Counted from the stretch's first letter, positions 36,899 to 45,797 are shown. The stretch is 63,661 bases of DNA from an uncultured Lachnospiraceae bacterium (GCA_910585935.1 CAJUHN010000001.1:1-63661); one strand, 5' to 3'. The notes: a model not told the origin generated them from the letters alone. Numbers and translations: made by a program.

Positions 36899-38158
36899 TT
36901 ATTGTAATAAAGATAATACACCTTGTGTAGATTGATTTGCTTGAGCAAGCATTGACTGTCCTGCCTGAGTTAAAATACTATTTTTACTATATTCAACCAT
37001 CATCTTAGCCATATCTGTATCACGAATACGAGATTCAGCAGCAGATGTATTTTCAGAAACAGTATCCAAGTTAGCAACTGTATGTTCCAATCTATTCTGT
37101 AATGCTCCTAAAGCAGAACGTTGTTCTGAAACACTGTTAATCGCATTCTGGATTTTAGTAATAGTTGTATTAGCTGTATCATAATCATCTACTCTACAAC
37201 CATATGCTTCTTTTTTCTTTCCTGTTGTTTCACTCTTTGTTCCTGTCCATTCTTTAACATTCACATAAGCTGCTGTACTTGTTTTCAAATTTGCACTTGC
37301 TTGAGCATACATTGATGAAAGAGCTACCTCAAATGCTGAGGCTTGAGTGTCACATACAGTCGATACTCCTGGTTGACTAAATACTACCCATACTTGACTA
37401 GCATTAGTAGATCCAGCTGATCCCGTCCATCTTATTTGATAATCTTGACTTTCCTTCAAATCAGCAAAAGTTGTATATTTTCCACTTATATTGCCCCAAG
37501 CTTCCATTTTAGCATTACTTGCATTCTGGGCAAGAGTTGTAGTAGTATCATAGCTTATATTTACATTATACTTATCATAAACAATATTTTGAGCTTGTGA
37601 ATGACTAACTACTGTATTTGACATAACATCTACTTGTACTTTTCCTAAACCAAGTGCATCTGCATTCATTGCCTTAATAGAGATTTCTATATTCTGATTT
37701 GCATTAGCTCCTACCTGTAACTTCTTGTTATTAAATGAACCATCTAATAACTCTTGTTTATTAAATTGTGTAGTCTGTGCAATTCTATCTAATTCATCTG
37801 TTAAAGCTGCTAATTCTTTATTAATAGCATCTCTATCAATTTCTTGGTTAGTATCGTTAGCTCCTTGTACTGCTAATTCATTCATTCTTTGTAAGATAGA
37901 ATGAGCTTCATTTAAAGCACCTTCAGCAGATTGAATTAAAGAAATACCATCTTGAGCATTTGTAGAAGCTTTATCAAGACCTCTGATTTGGCTTCTCATT
38001 TTTTCAGAAATTGTCAAACCTGCTGCATCATCACCAGCACGGTTAATTCTATAACCAGAAGATAATTTTTCTGTAGCTTTTGCCTGAGCACCAGCTGTAA
38101 CACCTAATTGTCTATTAGCATTCATCGCTGTCATATTATGTTGTACTACTAATCCCAT
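36899..38158 (-). CDS. fliC: flagellin
   Basis: 419 residues. The N-terminal D0/D1 domain (MTAMNANRQLGVTAG, KLSSGYRINRAGDDAAGL, GISLIQSAEGALNEAHSIL) and C-terminal D1/D0 domain (RSALGALQNRLEHTVANL, ESRIRDTDMAKMMVEYSKN, ending GVLSLLQ) are intact. The central 170 or so residues are variable, surface-exposed and rich in Ser and Thr, the expected place for O-glycosylation by Maf. Transcription is from a sigma-D promoter about 120 bp upstream; the leader carries probable CsrA sites. It is downstream of fliS, with its own promoter and terminator. Confidence 0.97.
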   Translation of the reverse strand: MGLVVQHNMTAMNANRQLGVTAGAQAKATEKLSSGYRINRAGDDAAGLTISEKMRSQIRGLDKASTNAQDGISLIQSAEGALNEAHSILQRMNELAVQGANDTNQEIDRDAINKELAALTDELDRIAQTTQFNKQELLDGSFNNKKLQVGANANQNIEISIKAMNADALGLGKVQVDVMSNTVVSHSQAQNIVYDKYNVNISYDTTTTLAQNASNAKMEAWGNISGKYTTFADLKESQDYQIRWTGSAGSTNASQVWVVFSQPGVSTVCDTQASAFEVALSSMYAQASANLKTSTAAYVNVKEWTGTKSETTGKKKEAYGCRVDDYDTANTTITKIQNAINSVSEQRSALGALQNRLEHTVANLDTVSENTSAAESRIRDTDMAKMMVEYSKNSILTQAGQSMLAQANQSTQGVLSLLQ

Positions 38159-38164
38159 ATTAAA

Positions 38165-38199
38165 TTCCTCCTTGAAATTTATTACAGCATCCTTGCTGT
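38165..38199 (-). promoter_or_regulatory. probable CsrA-binding sites in the flagellin leader
   Basis: On the minus strand the leader has the hairpin ACAGCAAGGATGCTGT (38184-38199) presenting AAGGA in its loop, with CAAGGATG matching the centre of the CsrA consensus. About 12 bases on lies AAGGAGGAA, the ribosome binding site, which carries a second GGA. A hairpin site plus an SD-overlapping site is the arrangement known for B. subtilis hag. With csrA and fliW 2.3 kb away, translational repression of flagellin is likely. Confidence 0.7.
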
Positions 38200-38277
38200 T
38201 TTATTTTTCTAAACGAAAGAAAGTAACCATTAGCCGTACGCTCTAACTATGTTATCTTTCTTTTGTTCTAACACCTT

Positions 38278-38306
38278 ATATATCGGTTATTTTTTTTATT
38301 ACTTTA
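38278..38306 (-). promoter_or_regulatory. sigma-D (sigma-28) promoter of flagellin
   Basis: On the minus strand TAAA (38303-38306), 16 bases, then CCGATAT (38280-38286), close to the B. subtilis sigma-D consensus. The distance to the flagellin ATG is about 120 bp, leaving room for the CsrA hairpin. Confidence 0.85.
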
Positions 38307-38335
38307 GCATAATTTTAAAATTTTTTAATTTAATT

Positions 38336-38719
38336 TTATGCTGTCTGTGTTTTAGCTCGTTTCATGACTTCTTTCCATGTATCTCTCATCTCTCTGAGAT
38401 ATCCCAACACCTCTTCTAGAATTTCTTTATCCTTTTTCATATTCGCTTCTATCAAACTATCCATTAAATAATTATAAACATTTTCAAAATCTTTTGCTAC
38501 AGGATATTTATGATTTAAAGTAGCGATAAACTCTCCAATAATATTTTCTACTTTTACAATATTATTATGAGCTTTTTCTATATCATTCTCTTCCACTCCT
38601 ATAATGGCTATATTGCAGAACTTAATCGCTCCTTCATATAACATCAGTGTCAATTCCGCTGGTGTAGCTGTCATAATGCGGTTTGTATTATACGCTGAAT
38701 ATCCAGAATTAATTGCCAT
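38336..38719 (-). CDS. fliS: flagellar export chaperone FliS
   Basis: 127 residues of FliS: YSAYNTNRIMTATPAELTLMLYEGAIKFC at the N-terminus is diagnostic, followed by the helical bundle (KVENIIGEFIATL, YNYLMDSLIEANMKKD). It caps the flagellin C-terminus in the cytoplasm and in B. subtilis also binds near FliW. AGGAGGAATAT precedes the ATG. It is co-transcribed with fliD, which ends 22 bp upstream. Confidence 0.95.
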   Translation of the reverse strand: MAINSGYSAYNTNRIMTATPAELTLMLYEGAIKFCNIAIIGVEENDIEKAHNNIVKVENIIGEFIATLNHKYPVAKDFENVYNYLMDSLIEANMKKDKEILEEVLGYLREMRDTWKEVMKRAKTQTA

Positions 38720-38741
38720 ATATTCCTCCTAATAAACTGTC

Positions 38742-40217
38742 TTATCCTAATAGCCCTGCTAATGCAGATGTACTAGATTGTAACTCCGACAATGCTTTTT
38801 CCATCGCTGTAAACTTAGAATACCAATATTGTTCCTGCTGACTCACATAATCTTCCCATTTGTCGATCTTTTTTTCATAATCTTTCTGTTCTTCTTGTAA
38901 TTGTTTATCATTATAAACTTTAAAAGCACTGCTTAAAGTAGTAGAACTCATCTTCTTTGTTAAATCATCATAAACATCGGTAACTAATGTACTAAAAAAT
39001 GTAAAAACTGTTTCTGGATCAGAAGCTATCATAGATTTTAATTTATCATCATTACCAGAAGAAACGGCATCCTCACTATCTCCATCAATATGATACATAT
39101 TCTTCTCATTATCTCCTGAAGAAAAATAACTAGCTGTATTGATACCAAAACTAGATAGGGTATAGTTCTTTCCATTAATTTCAATAGAAGATTGCATTGC
39201 TGTTTTCATTCCACTCATCACACTGCTTAAATTACCATCTCTTCTTAATAGAGAATCCTTAATCTTCTTCTCCCACTTCTCTACTTCCTCATCTGACATC
39301 GCTTCTTTTTCCTCACTCGTCAGAGGTTCATAGCCTTTTGCAGTTTTGGCATTATATAAAGTATCCATTTCTTTAATTAAAGCATTATACTCTTTTAAAA
39401 ATCCTTTAATTGTATCATAAACTGCATCTACATCTGTATCCGTTGTCAATGTAATAGTTTCATTTTCTTCTGTTAAAGCGTTTACAGAAATAGTAAGACC
39501 ATTAATTGAGAAATTGTTCGTAGATGAATAGAAATCTGCACCATTTAATATAATATGAGCATCTTCGCCTTCAATCTTTTTCCCATTCTTTAAACCTAAT
39601 TTATCTAATGCAACATCTCCCATTCCTGTTGCAGTTAACGTGAAATTTTCTTTTGTACCAGACTCTTTAGAGCTAACAAAGAAACGTTGATTACCTTCAT
39701 CAAAATTTACATTGACACCTGTTTCTCTTATTTTTCCTATTAAATCACTCACTGTCATATCTGCTGTCAGTTCAATATCAGTTGCCTCTTCTCCCTTGGT
39801 CAAGGTAATCTTACAATCTCCTAATATTCCCAATTCACCTAATTGAGTATCTTTTGTCACTTTCCCGTCTGCTTTTAATTCTTCACCTGTTAAATAACCA
39901 GCCGTAGCAAGTTTCTTTATTTCTAACTTCTGTGTTCCTGTTACTGCTCCTGATTGTGCAACAACACTTGCTTTTGTAGTATCTGAAACAGTTGTCTTCT
40001 TTTTATTATATGCACTAGCCATACGCAGATTGCTTAATGTTGAAGAGTACAATTTATATATTTTTGAGTTAAGATCTTGCCATGCTTCCTGTTTCCACTC
40101 TATTTTAGTTTTTGCTTTTTCATATTTCTGTGTTTTTATACGATAGCTAGAAACTAGCTCTTTTACCATAGCGTCTGTATCCATACCTGAAACCATACCA
40201 GATAATCTGATTGCCAT
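38742..40217 (-). CDS. fliD: flagellar cap protein FliD
   Basis: 491 residues. The N-terminal FliD_N part starts RLSGMVSGMDTDAMVKELV; the FliD_C part includes SSFGINTASYFSSGDNEKN and DDLTKKMSSTTLSSAFKVYNDKQ-like coiled sequence near the C-terminus. It caps the growing filament and guides flagellin assembly. It is transcribed from a sigma-D promoter 35 bp upstream and forms an operon with fliS. Length is normal for Firmicutes. Confidence 0.95.
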   Translation of the reverse strand: MAIRLSGMVSGMDTDAMVKELVSSYRIKTQKYEKAKTKIEWKQEAWQDLNSKIYKLYSSTLSNLRMASAYNKKKTTVSDTTKASVVAQSGAVTGTQKLEIKKLATAGYLTGEELKADGKVTKDTQLGELGILGDCKITLTKGEEATDIELTADMTVSDLIGKIRETGVNVNFDEGNQRFFVSSKESGTKENFTLTATGMGDVALDKLGLKNGKKIEGEDAHIILNGADFYSSTNNFSINGLTISVNALTEENETITLTTDTDVDAVYDTIKGFLKEYNALIKEMDTLYNAKTAKGYEPLTSEEKEAMSDEEVEKWEKKIKDSLLRRDGNLSSVMSGMKTAMQSSIEINGKNYTLSSFGINTASYFSSGDNEKNMYHIDGDSEDAVSSGNDDKLKSMIASDPETVFTFFSTLVTDVYDDLTKKMSSTTLSSAFKVYNDKQLQEEQKDYEKKIDKWEDYVSQQEQYWYSKFTAMEKALSELQSSTSALAGLLG

Positions 40218-40251
40218 ATGACATTCCTCCTTTTAAGATTGCTTTATTTTT

Positions 40252-40279
40252 TATATCGGTTTCTTCTAAAAATACTTTA
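40252..40279 (-). promoter_or_regulatory. sigma-D promoter of fliD-fliS
   Basis: On the minus strand TAAA (40276-40279), 16 bases, then CCGATAT (40253-40259), the same spacing as in the flagellin promoter. It lies about 35 bp before the fliD ATG. Confidence 0.85.
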
Positions 40280-40452
40280 TAAGTTTCTGAGCTTTTATTA
40301 TTTAAAAATAAAACTTTTTGAAATATACATCTCTTCTTTTCATAAAAATTTTTTCTAAAGATGATATACTTTTATGATTAATTGGTCGATATATAATTTA
40401 TTATAAAAAATATTTTGAAAGCTATAGTCAAAACATATTTGGAGGAAAAATA

Positions 40453-40923
40453 ATGAAATTAAACACAAAATTATTTGGAAAAATAGAAATCGATGAAACA
40501 CGAATTATTTATTTTGAAGATGGGATTATAGGTTTTCCTGATATGAAACGCTTTCTTTTAATTCATGATGAAGAATCTGATAATCATTTCATCAGTTGGT
40601 TACAATCTATAGAAGAACCTACTTATGCCCTTCCTATTATCTGTCCATTAGATGTCTTAGAAGATTATAAACCATCTATTCAAAATGAATTACTATCTAG
40701 CATTGAACCTTATAAAATAGAAGACTTGGCTCTCTTCACCAGCATTCGTGTTCCAAGTAATATAGAAGACATGACGAGTAACTTTCGAGCTCCCTTTATT
40801 ATTAATTCAGAAACTCAGAAAGCTTGTCAAATTATTATTGAAGATGACAGATATCCTGTTCGTTTTCCTATCTACGAAATATTAAAAGAGAAAAAAGAAA
40901 ATCATATCAAGGAGGGTGAATAG
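40453..40923 (+). CDS. fliW: flagellar assembly factor FliW
   Basis: 156 residues of FliW: LFGKIEIDETRIIYFEDGIIGFPDMKRF-like start, then SWLQSIEEPTYALPII and ALFTSIRVPSNIEDMTSNFRAP. FliW binds flagellin or CsrA; when flagellin is exported, free FliW sequesters CsrA and relieves repression of flagellin translation. TTGGAGG precedes the ATG. csrA begins one base after the stop. It is divergent from fliD. Confidence 0.95.
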   Translation: MKLNTKLFGKIEIDETRIIYFEDGIIGFPDMKRFLLIHDEESDNHFISWLQSIEEPTYALPIICPLDVLEDYKPSIQNELLSSIEPYKIEDLALFTSIRVPSNIEDMTSNFRAPFIINSETQKACQIIIEDDRYPVRFPIYEILKEKKENHIKEGE

Positions 40924-40924
40924 A

Positions 40925-41140
40925 TTGTTAGCATTATCAAGAAAAAAGGGAGAATCTATTATTATTAATAACAACATTGAATTAACAATACTTGAAATCA
41001 AAGGAGATCAAATAAAGCTAGGAATTGATGCTCCAAAATCTATTCCCATCTATCGAAAAGAAATATATGGTCAAATTCAACAAGAAAATCAAATTTCAGC
41101 AGGCACAAATGACCTGAATAAGATATTAAAAGATCTATAA
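40925..41140 (+). CDS. csrA: carbon storage regulator CsrA
   Basis: 71 residues beginning MLALSRKKGESIIIN, the classic CsrA start, with the RNA-binding strands intact. The start is set at the TTG at 40925, nine bases after AGGAGG (40910-40915); a GTG at 40916 lies directly on that site and would add three residues. The C-terminal tail (about residues 50-71) is somewhat long and polar. It should act as the translational repressor of flagellin with FliW as antagonist. Confidence 0.93.
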   Translation: MLALSRKKGESIIINNNIELTILEIKGDQIKLGIDAPKSIPIYRKEIYGQIQQENQISAGTNDLNKILKDL

Positions 41141-41149
41141 TTTTATCAT

Positions 41150-41240
41150 TGTTATATTGAATATTTTCTCAATCATTATATATAACATAATTTTTTTAAT
41201 TATATCTAATAGATTAAATATTCAATATAACATTTTATTT
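41150..41240. terminator. inverted repeat between convergent operons
   Basis: A 17-bp inverted repeat (TGTTATATTGAATATTT at 41150 and its complement ending at 41232) with a 49-nt loop lies between csrA and the convergent formyltransferase gene. T-rich sequence follows on the plus strand. It is probably a terminator, though the loop is long. Confidence 0.5.
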
Positions 41241-41254
41241 CTATAAATTTTTTA

Positions 41255-42049
41255 CTAATTTATAAATGGTTTTTCAAACATCATAAAATCTCTATTATCT
41301 AATCTTTTATATACTTCTTCTGTTGAATATATATCTTCCATATATTTCTTTGCCACTTCATCTGTAAATTCTTTATTCTTAGTATATCGATATTCTTTTG
41401 TTCTATCTTGTGGTATTCCTTGATATCCAAATATCTCTCCATTTCCAATACGCTCTACTAAAGAATCATGAGCTACTTTTACTGATTTCATTCCTAATGT
41501 AAATACATCTATTTTTTCTGGTTTTGGTAACGCATGATATAAAATATCTCCTGAATCTAATCCTCTACTGAGCATATGAATTGTTGCACCTACTAATTCT
41601 GGATGTCCATCATAAGAAGCCCAGAAATTACAAGAACTCCCTCTATAATAAGGGCTAATTCCCATATGGATATTAATAGATTTCTTTTCTATTAAAAAGT
41701 CAATTAAAGGTGATTTTATAAAGCTAGAACCAAAAACAATATAAATATCAGATTGCAATGCATCTTTTAATGTTTCTAACTTCACTTTGTTTAGATCTCC
41801 ATCTTTCAATACTAATTGTCTGACATTAGATGGTAAAAATCTGATATCCCCAAATACCTCTTGTTCGGCTCTCATCACATTTTTAAAATATCTCTGCATA
41901 ATCTCAGAATTGTCAAAAAAATCTTTTACCTCACCAGGAAAAACAGTATTACATTCTTGAATAGCATATACTTCATCTGCAATAATAGATAAATCTTTAA
42001 TCAAACTCAAATGTCTTGGCTGATTGCTTGTAAATACTGTAATTTTCAT
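41255..42049 (-). CDS. formyltransferase-family protein (sugar N-formyltransferase candidate)
   Basis: 264 residues with a Formyl_trans_N-like core: IYIVFGSSFIKSPLIDFL, then SINIHMGISPYYRGSSCNFWAS holding the catalytic Asn-x-His pattern, and GATIHMLSRGLDSGDIL. It is shorter than methionyl-tRNA formyltransferase and lacks its C-terminal domain, which fits the sugar N-formyltransferases of surface glycans. It overlaps the deacetylase gene by 4 bp, and GAGGAGG precedes the ATG. The likely job is N-formylation of an amino sugar of the flagellin glycan. Confidence 0.82.
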   Translation of the reverse strand: MKITVFTSNQPRHLSLIKDLSIIADEVYAIQECNTVFPGEVKDFFDNSEIMQRYFKNVMRAEQEVFGDIRFLPSNVRQLVLKDGDLNKVKLETLKDALQSDIYIVFGSSFIKSPLIDFLIEKKSINIHMGISPYYRGSSCNFWASYDGHPELVGATIHMLSRGLDSGDILYHALPKPEKIDVFTLGMKSVKVAHDSLVERIGNGEIFGYQGIPQDRTKEYRYTKNKEFTDEVAKKYMEDIYSTEEVYKRLDNRDFMMFEKPFIN

Positions 42050-42984
42050 CTTTCTTTCATCCTCCTCATAATATTTGCATGATCCTCTCTTGAAATTTCC
42101 AGTCTACTTTCATTAACTTTTTTCATATTTGCTCTAAACCCTAAATAAATACTCAGTTTTTTCATAATTTCTATCGTATCCTCATTATAACAATTACATG
42201 GATATGAAACAGAATATATTTTTTCTCCAATAATTTCTTCTAATATTTCCTTATTTTTATAATACTCCTGATATTGTTCCTCAAAACTCAAATCTGTCAA
42301 TACCATAGGATGTGTATGTGAATGTAAACCTATTATATGTCCTGTATTATATATCGTCCGAATATTTTCTTTCGATAGCCATAATATTTTTCCATTCTCC
42401 TTAATATCATATGAATACTTTTCTATCATCTTATCCATCAAGTAATTATACTTTTCTTCTTTTAAAATATCATCTCTTAAATATCGAAATCTTTTATCAT
42501 TCGGAGTATAAAATGTAAAATCTCTCATATAATTGTTCGGCTGGAAATTCTTTAACTCTTCTTTTATATCACATTTTAATTCTTTCCCATACTCTGATAC
42601 TAATTGAAAAAAAGCCAAATAAAATTCTTCAATATTCATAAATTTAGAAAAACGGAAATGACGATATATCTCTAATCTCTCATAAACTCCTGTTAAAGGA
42701 GAAGTATAAAGAAACCAAAAAGCTTTTATTCCTCTGCTTTCTAATATAGGATAAGCAATATCAAATTGACATTTTAAAGCATCATCAAAAGTAATACAAA
42801 CTTCAAACGCTTTTAATTGATTTTTTCTTGCTTTTTCGCTATACTCATCAGCAGAAAGAATTTTATAATCTTTTTGATAAAATTCCAGTAATAATTCAAA
42901 TTCTTCTCCTGTTATAGCTCCTTGTTCTTTTATATGTATCTTATTATCATAAAAATGATGAAACATTACTCCATGTGTAAACAT
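42046..42984 (-). CDS. polysaccharide deacetylase-family protein
   Basis: 312 residues of the NodB/CE4 family: EVCITFDDALK (the DD metal/catalytic motif at about 63-64), GIKAFWFLYTSP, GHIIGLHSHTHP with the HxxxH-type metal histidines, and SVSYPCNCYN. No signal peptide, so it acts in the cytoplasm on a small sugar or nucleotide sugar. Immediately followed by a formyltransferase gene, it suggests removal of an N-acetyl group and replacement by formyl. A palindromic repeat starts 127 bp upstream of its start. Confidence 0.85.
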   Translation of the reverse strand: MFTHGVMFHHFYDNKIHIKEQGAITGEEFELLLEFYQKDYKILSADEYSEKARKNQLKAFEVCITFDDALKCQFDIAYPILESRGIKAFWFLYTSPLTGVYERLEIYRHFRFSKFMNIEEFYLAFFQLVSEYGKELKCDIKEELKNFQPNNYMRDFTFYTPNDKRFRYLRDDILKEEKYNYLMDKMIEKYSYDIKENGKILWLSKENIRTIYNTGHIIGLHSHTHPMVLTDLSFEEQYQEYYKNKEILEEIIGEKIYSVSYPCNCYNEDTIEIMKKLSIYLGFRANMKKVNESRLEISREDHANIMRRMKER

Positions 42985-43110
42985 TATATTTCAAATTCTC
43001 CTTTCCTAAAAAAGTAAGACTTTTGAGAATCTTAAAAATGTTATTATTATTTATAAAACATCGCTCTTTTAAATTTAAAGTATTATTGTTTTGGGTACAA
43101 ATGAATGAAA

Positions 43111-43266
43111 GGTTCGCAGAGAGAAGGAACGATTCCAACGAAGTCGCGCTCTCGCTCCGTTCCAGACGTAGTGGACACTAAGTTCACAGCCCGTAATCGG
43201 TCTGTTCACTAAGTGCCAACGTCTTCCAAGGGACTTCTTTTGGAATTCGTTCCTTCTCTCTGCTAG
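43111..43266 (-). repeat. palindromic repeat, copy 5
   Basis: Minus orientation. The arms GCAGAGAGAAGGAACGATTC and their complement pair with one bulged T on the right side. The apical hairpin (ACAGCCCGTAATCGGTCTGT) differs from other copies. The conserved core segments are present with a few changes. Confidence 0.9.
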
Positions 43267-43376
43267 TTTTTTGTTTTGGCTGGTTTATAAAAAATAATTG
43301 ACATAATCAAATAAAACCTCATTTCATAACGAACTTAACGAACCATCGTGTCTTACAGACTCGCCTATGATATAAT

Positions 43377-43530
43377 CTAGCGCAGGAACTCCTCTATTCC
43401 GAAAGAAGACCCTTAGAAGACGTTGGTACTTAATAAGCAGTCCTGTTAGGGGCTGCGAATTTAGTACCGCGTAGTCTTACACGGAGCGGGAGCGCGGCTT
43501 CGTTGGAATAGAGGAGTTCCTGCGCGAACC
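43377..43530 (+). repeat. palindromic repeat, copy 6
   Basis: Plus orientation, facing copy 5 across 110 bp, the shortest spacer seen. The arms GCGCAGGAACTCCTCTATTC and their complement pair over 23 bp with one wobble. The apical hairpin is GCAGTCCTGTTAGGGGCTGC. The core carries an altered segment (GTAGTCTTACACGGAGCGGG) where others have ACGTCTGGAACGG. Confidence 0.9.
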
Positions 43531-43777
43531 TTTCGCCAATTTCTTCCCACATCCACAAATGTTTGAATCGTGAAAAAATGTATTTTATGGAAAATTCATG
43601 TAGACTTTTTATCATATAAGAGGTAAAATATAATAGAATTTGTTTGTGCAAAAAGTCTTACCTTTTTGCATATCTAAAAATCTAATATAGTACCTTATAT
43701 ATCATCCAATATCTATAAACAAAGTAATAACTTTCGTAAACTATTATTCAACTTTTCTATTATTATCATGAAATTCT

Positions 43778-43800
43778 CTTTTCAAAAAGCAGAAAAATCA
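43778..43800 (+). repeat. short dispersed repeat, copy 1
   Basis: The stretch CTTTTCAAAAAGCAGAAAAA and onward to TCA recurs with small changes at 56769-56792 and 57036-57059. All three copies lie close to members of the palindromic repeat family. Because of its AT-rich make-up chance is not fully excluded. Confidence 0.5.
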
Positions 43801-43931
43801 ATCAATTATTACATCATTATATTAATTTTTGAGTAAACTATAGCCTTATGAATGATTCTATATCATAAAAATAAAACATATAAATGTTGTTTTATTGATA
43901 ATATAGTTTTACTTGATTATTAATAGTATAA

Positions 43932-44027
43932 TAAAGTATCCCAAAAGAAACTTCTTGAAAGATATTGAGAGCGAAAGCACCTCTTTGCTGTAATATATAG
44001 TACTTTCTTGTTACGATACCCCTTTGA
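43932..44027 (+). repeat. decayed palindromic repeat
   Basis: The segment reads TATCCCAAAAGAAACTTCTT followed by GAAAGATATTG, then GAGCGAAAGCACCTCTTTG, which matches the two core segments of the family in order but with the apical hairpin deleted and several substitutions. Flanking AAAGTA and TACTTT can still pair. It is a plus-orientation remnant. Confidence 0.6.
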
Positions 44028-44079
44028 TTGTAAGACAATCTAAACTATACCCTCACCAAAAACTATTTTCCTCTTAATC

Positions 44080-44109
44080 TTGACAAACTTCCTTATTATA
44101 AGATAGAAT
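44080..44109 (+). promoter_or_regulatory. sigma-A promoter of prfC
   Basis: TTGACA (44080-44085), an 18-bp spacer and TAGAAT (44104-44109), about 80 bp before the prfC start. Confidence 0.6.
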
Positions 44110-44189
44110 AAGTTGTTTACTAAATCACTATACTAATGTAGTATTTTAAATAAAAAATTTATATCACTATATACGCAAGGAGGTCATTC

Positions 44190-45797
44190 ATGTCAACTTT
44201 AACTGATGAAATAAAAAGACGTCGTACATTTGCTATCATCTCTCACCCTGATGCTGGGAAAACTACACTAACAGAAAAATTTCTTCTCTATGGTGGTGCA
44301 ATCAACCTCGCAGGATCTGTAAAAGGCAAAGCCACCGCACGTCATGCCATATCGGACTGGATGGAAATTGAGAAAGAACGTGGTATTTCTGTCACTTCTT
44401 CTGTTCTGCAATTTAATTATAATAACTATTGTATTAATATATTGGATACTCCCGGACATCAAGATTTCTCAGAAGACACTTATCGTACCTTAATGGCGGC
44501 GGATTCCGCTGTTATGGTCATCGACGGTTCTAAAGGTGTAGAAGCCCAAACCAGAAAGCTCTTTAAGGTATGTGTCATGCGCCATATCCCTATCTTTACT
44601 TTTATCAATAAAATGGATCGTGATGCTAATGACACCTTTGACCTTTTAGATGAAATCGAAAAAGAACTCGGCATCGCTACCTGTCCTATTAACTGGCCTA
44701 TTGGCTCTGGAAAGAATTTTAAAGGCGTCTATGATCGTGAAACAAAAAAAGTCATGCTATTTTCTGATACAGAAAAAGGAACAAAAGAAGGGACAGAATT
44801 AGAAATTTCTATTGATGACCCAGAGCTTTCAAACTATATCCCTTCTTTTTCTATGGATACTTTATTAGAAGAAATAGAACTTTTAGATGGTGCGAGCGCG
44901 GAATTTGATTTAGAAAAAGTGAGCTGTGGCGAACTTTCTCCTGTATTCTTCGGTTCAGCTCTCACAAACTTCGGTGTAGAAACATTTTTACAGCATTTTT
45001 TAAATATGACTTCTTCCCCGCTGCCTAGAACGGCAAATATTCAAAATACCGTCGCTAAAATTGACCCATTTAACCCTGATTTTTCCGCTTTTGTCTTTAA
45101 AATTCAGGCGAATATGAACAAAGCGCATCGAGATAGAATCGCTTTTATGCGCATCTGCTCCGGCAAATTTCTATCTGACATGGAAGTTTATCATGTACAG
45201 GGCAATCGCAAAATGCGCCTTTCTCAGCCTCAGCAGCTCATGGCACAAGAACGCAAAGTAATTGAAGAAGCTTATGCCGGAGATATCATCGGTGTCTTCG
45301 ATCCGGGCATTTTCTCCATTGGTGACACCATTACTGTTCCTTCTAACTCTTCTTGCCCATTTGCATTTGAAGGTATTCCTACTTTTGCTCCAGAACATTT
45401 TGCTCGCGTCCGTCAAATGGATACCATGAAGCGAAAACAATTTGTTAAAGGAATCACTCAAATTGCACAGGAAGGTGCGATTCAAATCTTCCAAGAATAT
45501 CATACTGGTATGGAAGAAATTATTGTAGGAGTGGTCGGTGTACTGCAGTTTGATGTATTAAAATATCGTCTGGAAAATGAATATAAAGTGGATATCCGTT
45601 TAGAAACTCTTCCTTATGAACATATTCGTTGGATAGAAAATAAAGATATAGATTTAGATAAAATCAACGGAACTTCTGATATGAAGAAAATTCAGGATCT
45701 CAAAGGAAATCCTCTACTCCTATTCATTAATAGCTGGAGTGTAGGAATGACTTTAGATCGCAATAAGGGACTCATTCTCTCTGAATTTGGCAGATAA
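44190..45797 (+). CDS. prfC: peptide chain release factor 3
   Basis: 535 residues, the normal size of RF3. The translational GTPase motifs are intact: G1 HPDAGKTT at 19-26, the switch I KERGISVTSSV, G3 DTPGH and G4 NKMD, followed by the RF3-specific domains (FVFKIQANMN, EIIVGVVGVLQFDVL). RF3 recycles RF1/RF2 after termination. AAGGAGGTCATTC precedes the ATG. The gene has a higher GC and stronger codon bias than its neighbours, as expected of a housekeeping gene. Confidence 0.97.
   Translation: MSTLTDEIKRRRTFAIISHPDAGKTTLTEKFLLYGGAINLAGSVKGKATARHAISDWMEIEKERGISVTSSVLQFNYNNYCINILDTPGHQDFSEDTYRTLMAADSAVMVIDGSKGVEAQTRKLFKVCVMRHIPIFTFINKMDRDANDTFDLLDEIEKELGIATCPINWPIGSGKNFKGVYDRETKKVMLFSDTEKGTKEGTELEISIDDPELSNYIPSFSMDTLLEEIELLDGASAEFDLEKVSCGELSPVFFGSALTNFGVETFLQHFLNMTSSPLPRTANIQNTVAKIDPFNPDFSAFVFKIQANMNKAHRDRIAFMRICSGKFLSDMEVYHVQGNRKMRLSQPQQLMAQERKVIEEAYAGDIIGVFDPGIFSIGDTITVPSNSSCPFAFEGIPTFAPEHFARVRQMDTMKRKQFVKGITQIAQEGAIQIFQEYHTGMEEIIVGVVGVLQFDVLKYRLENEYKVDIRLETLPYEHIRWIENKDIDLDKINGTSDMKKIQDLKGNPLLLFINSWSVGMTLDRNKGLILSEFGR

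Larger units (their letters stand above)
42985..44189. other. 1.2-kb gene-free region with repeats
   Basis: No real gene is supported; two short open frames (42947-43138 and 43430-43651, minus) overlap the repeats or the deacetylase start and have no ribosome binding site. The region holds palindromic repeat copies 5 and 6, a decayed third copy, a 23-bp dispersed repeat and the prfC promoter. Confidence 0.75.

Noticed and set aside
40380..40400. Sigma-D promoter for fliW-csrA at the TCGATATA motif
   Set aside because: The CGATATA half is present but no TAAA lies at the required distance upstream.
40916..40924. GTG at 40916 as the csrA start
   Set aside because: It directly abuts the AGGAGG; the TTG at 40925 has normal spacing and gives the conserved MLALSRKKGE start.
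43430..43651. Minus-strand frame over repeat copy 6
   Set aside because: It is translated repeat sequence without start signals; similar frames appear in other copies by chance.
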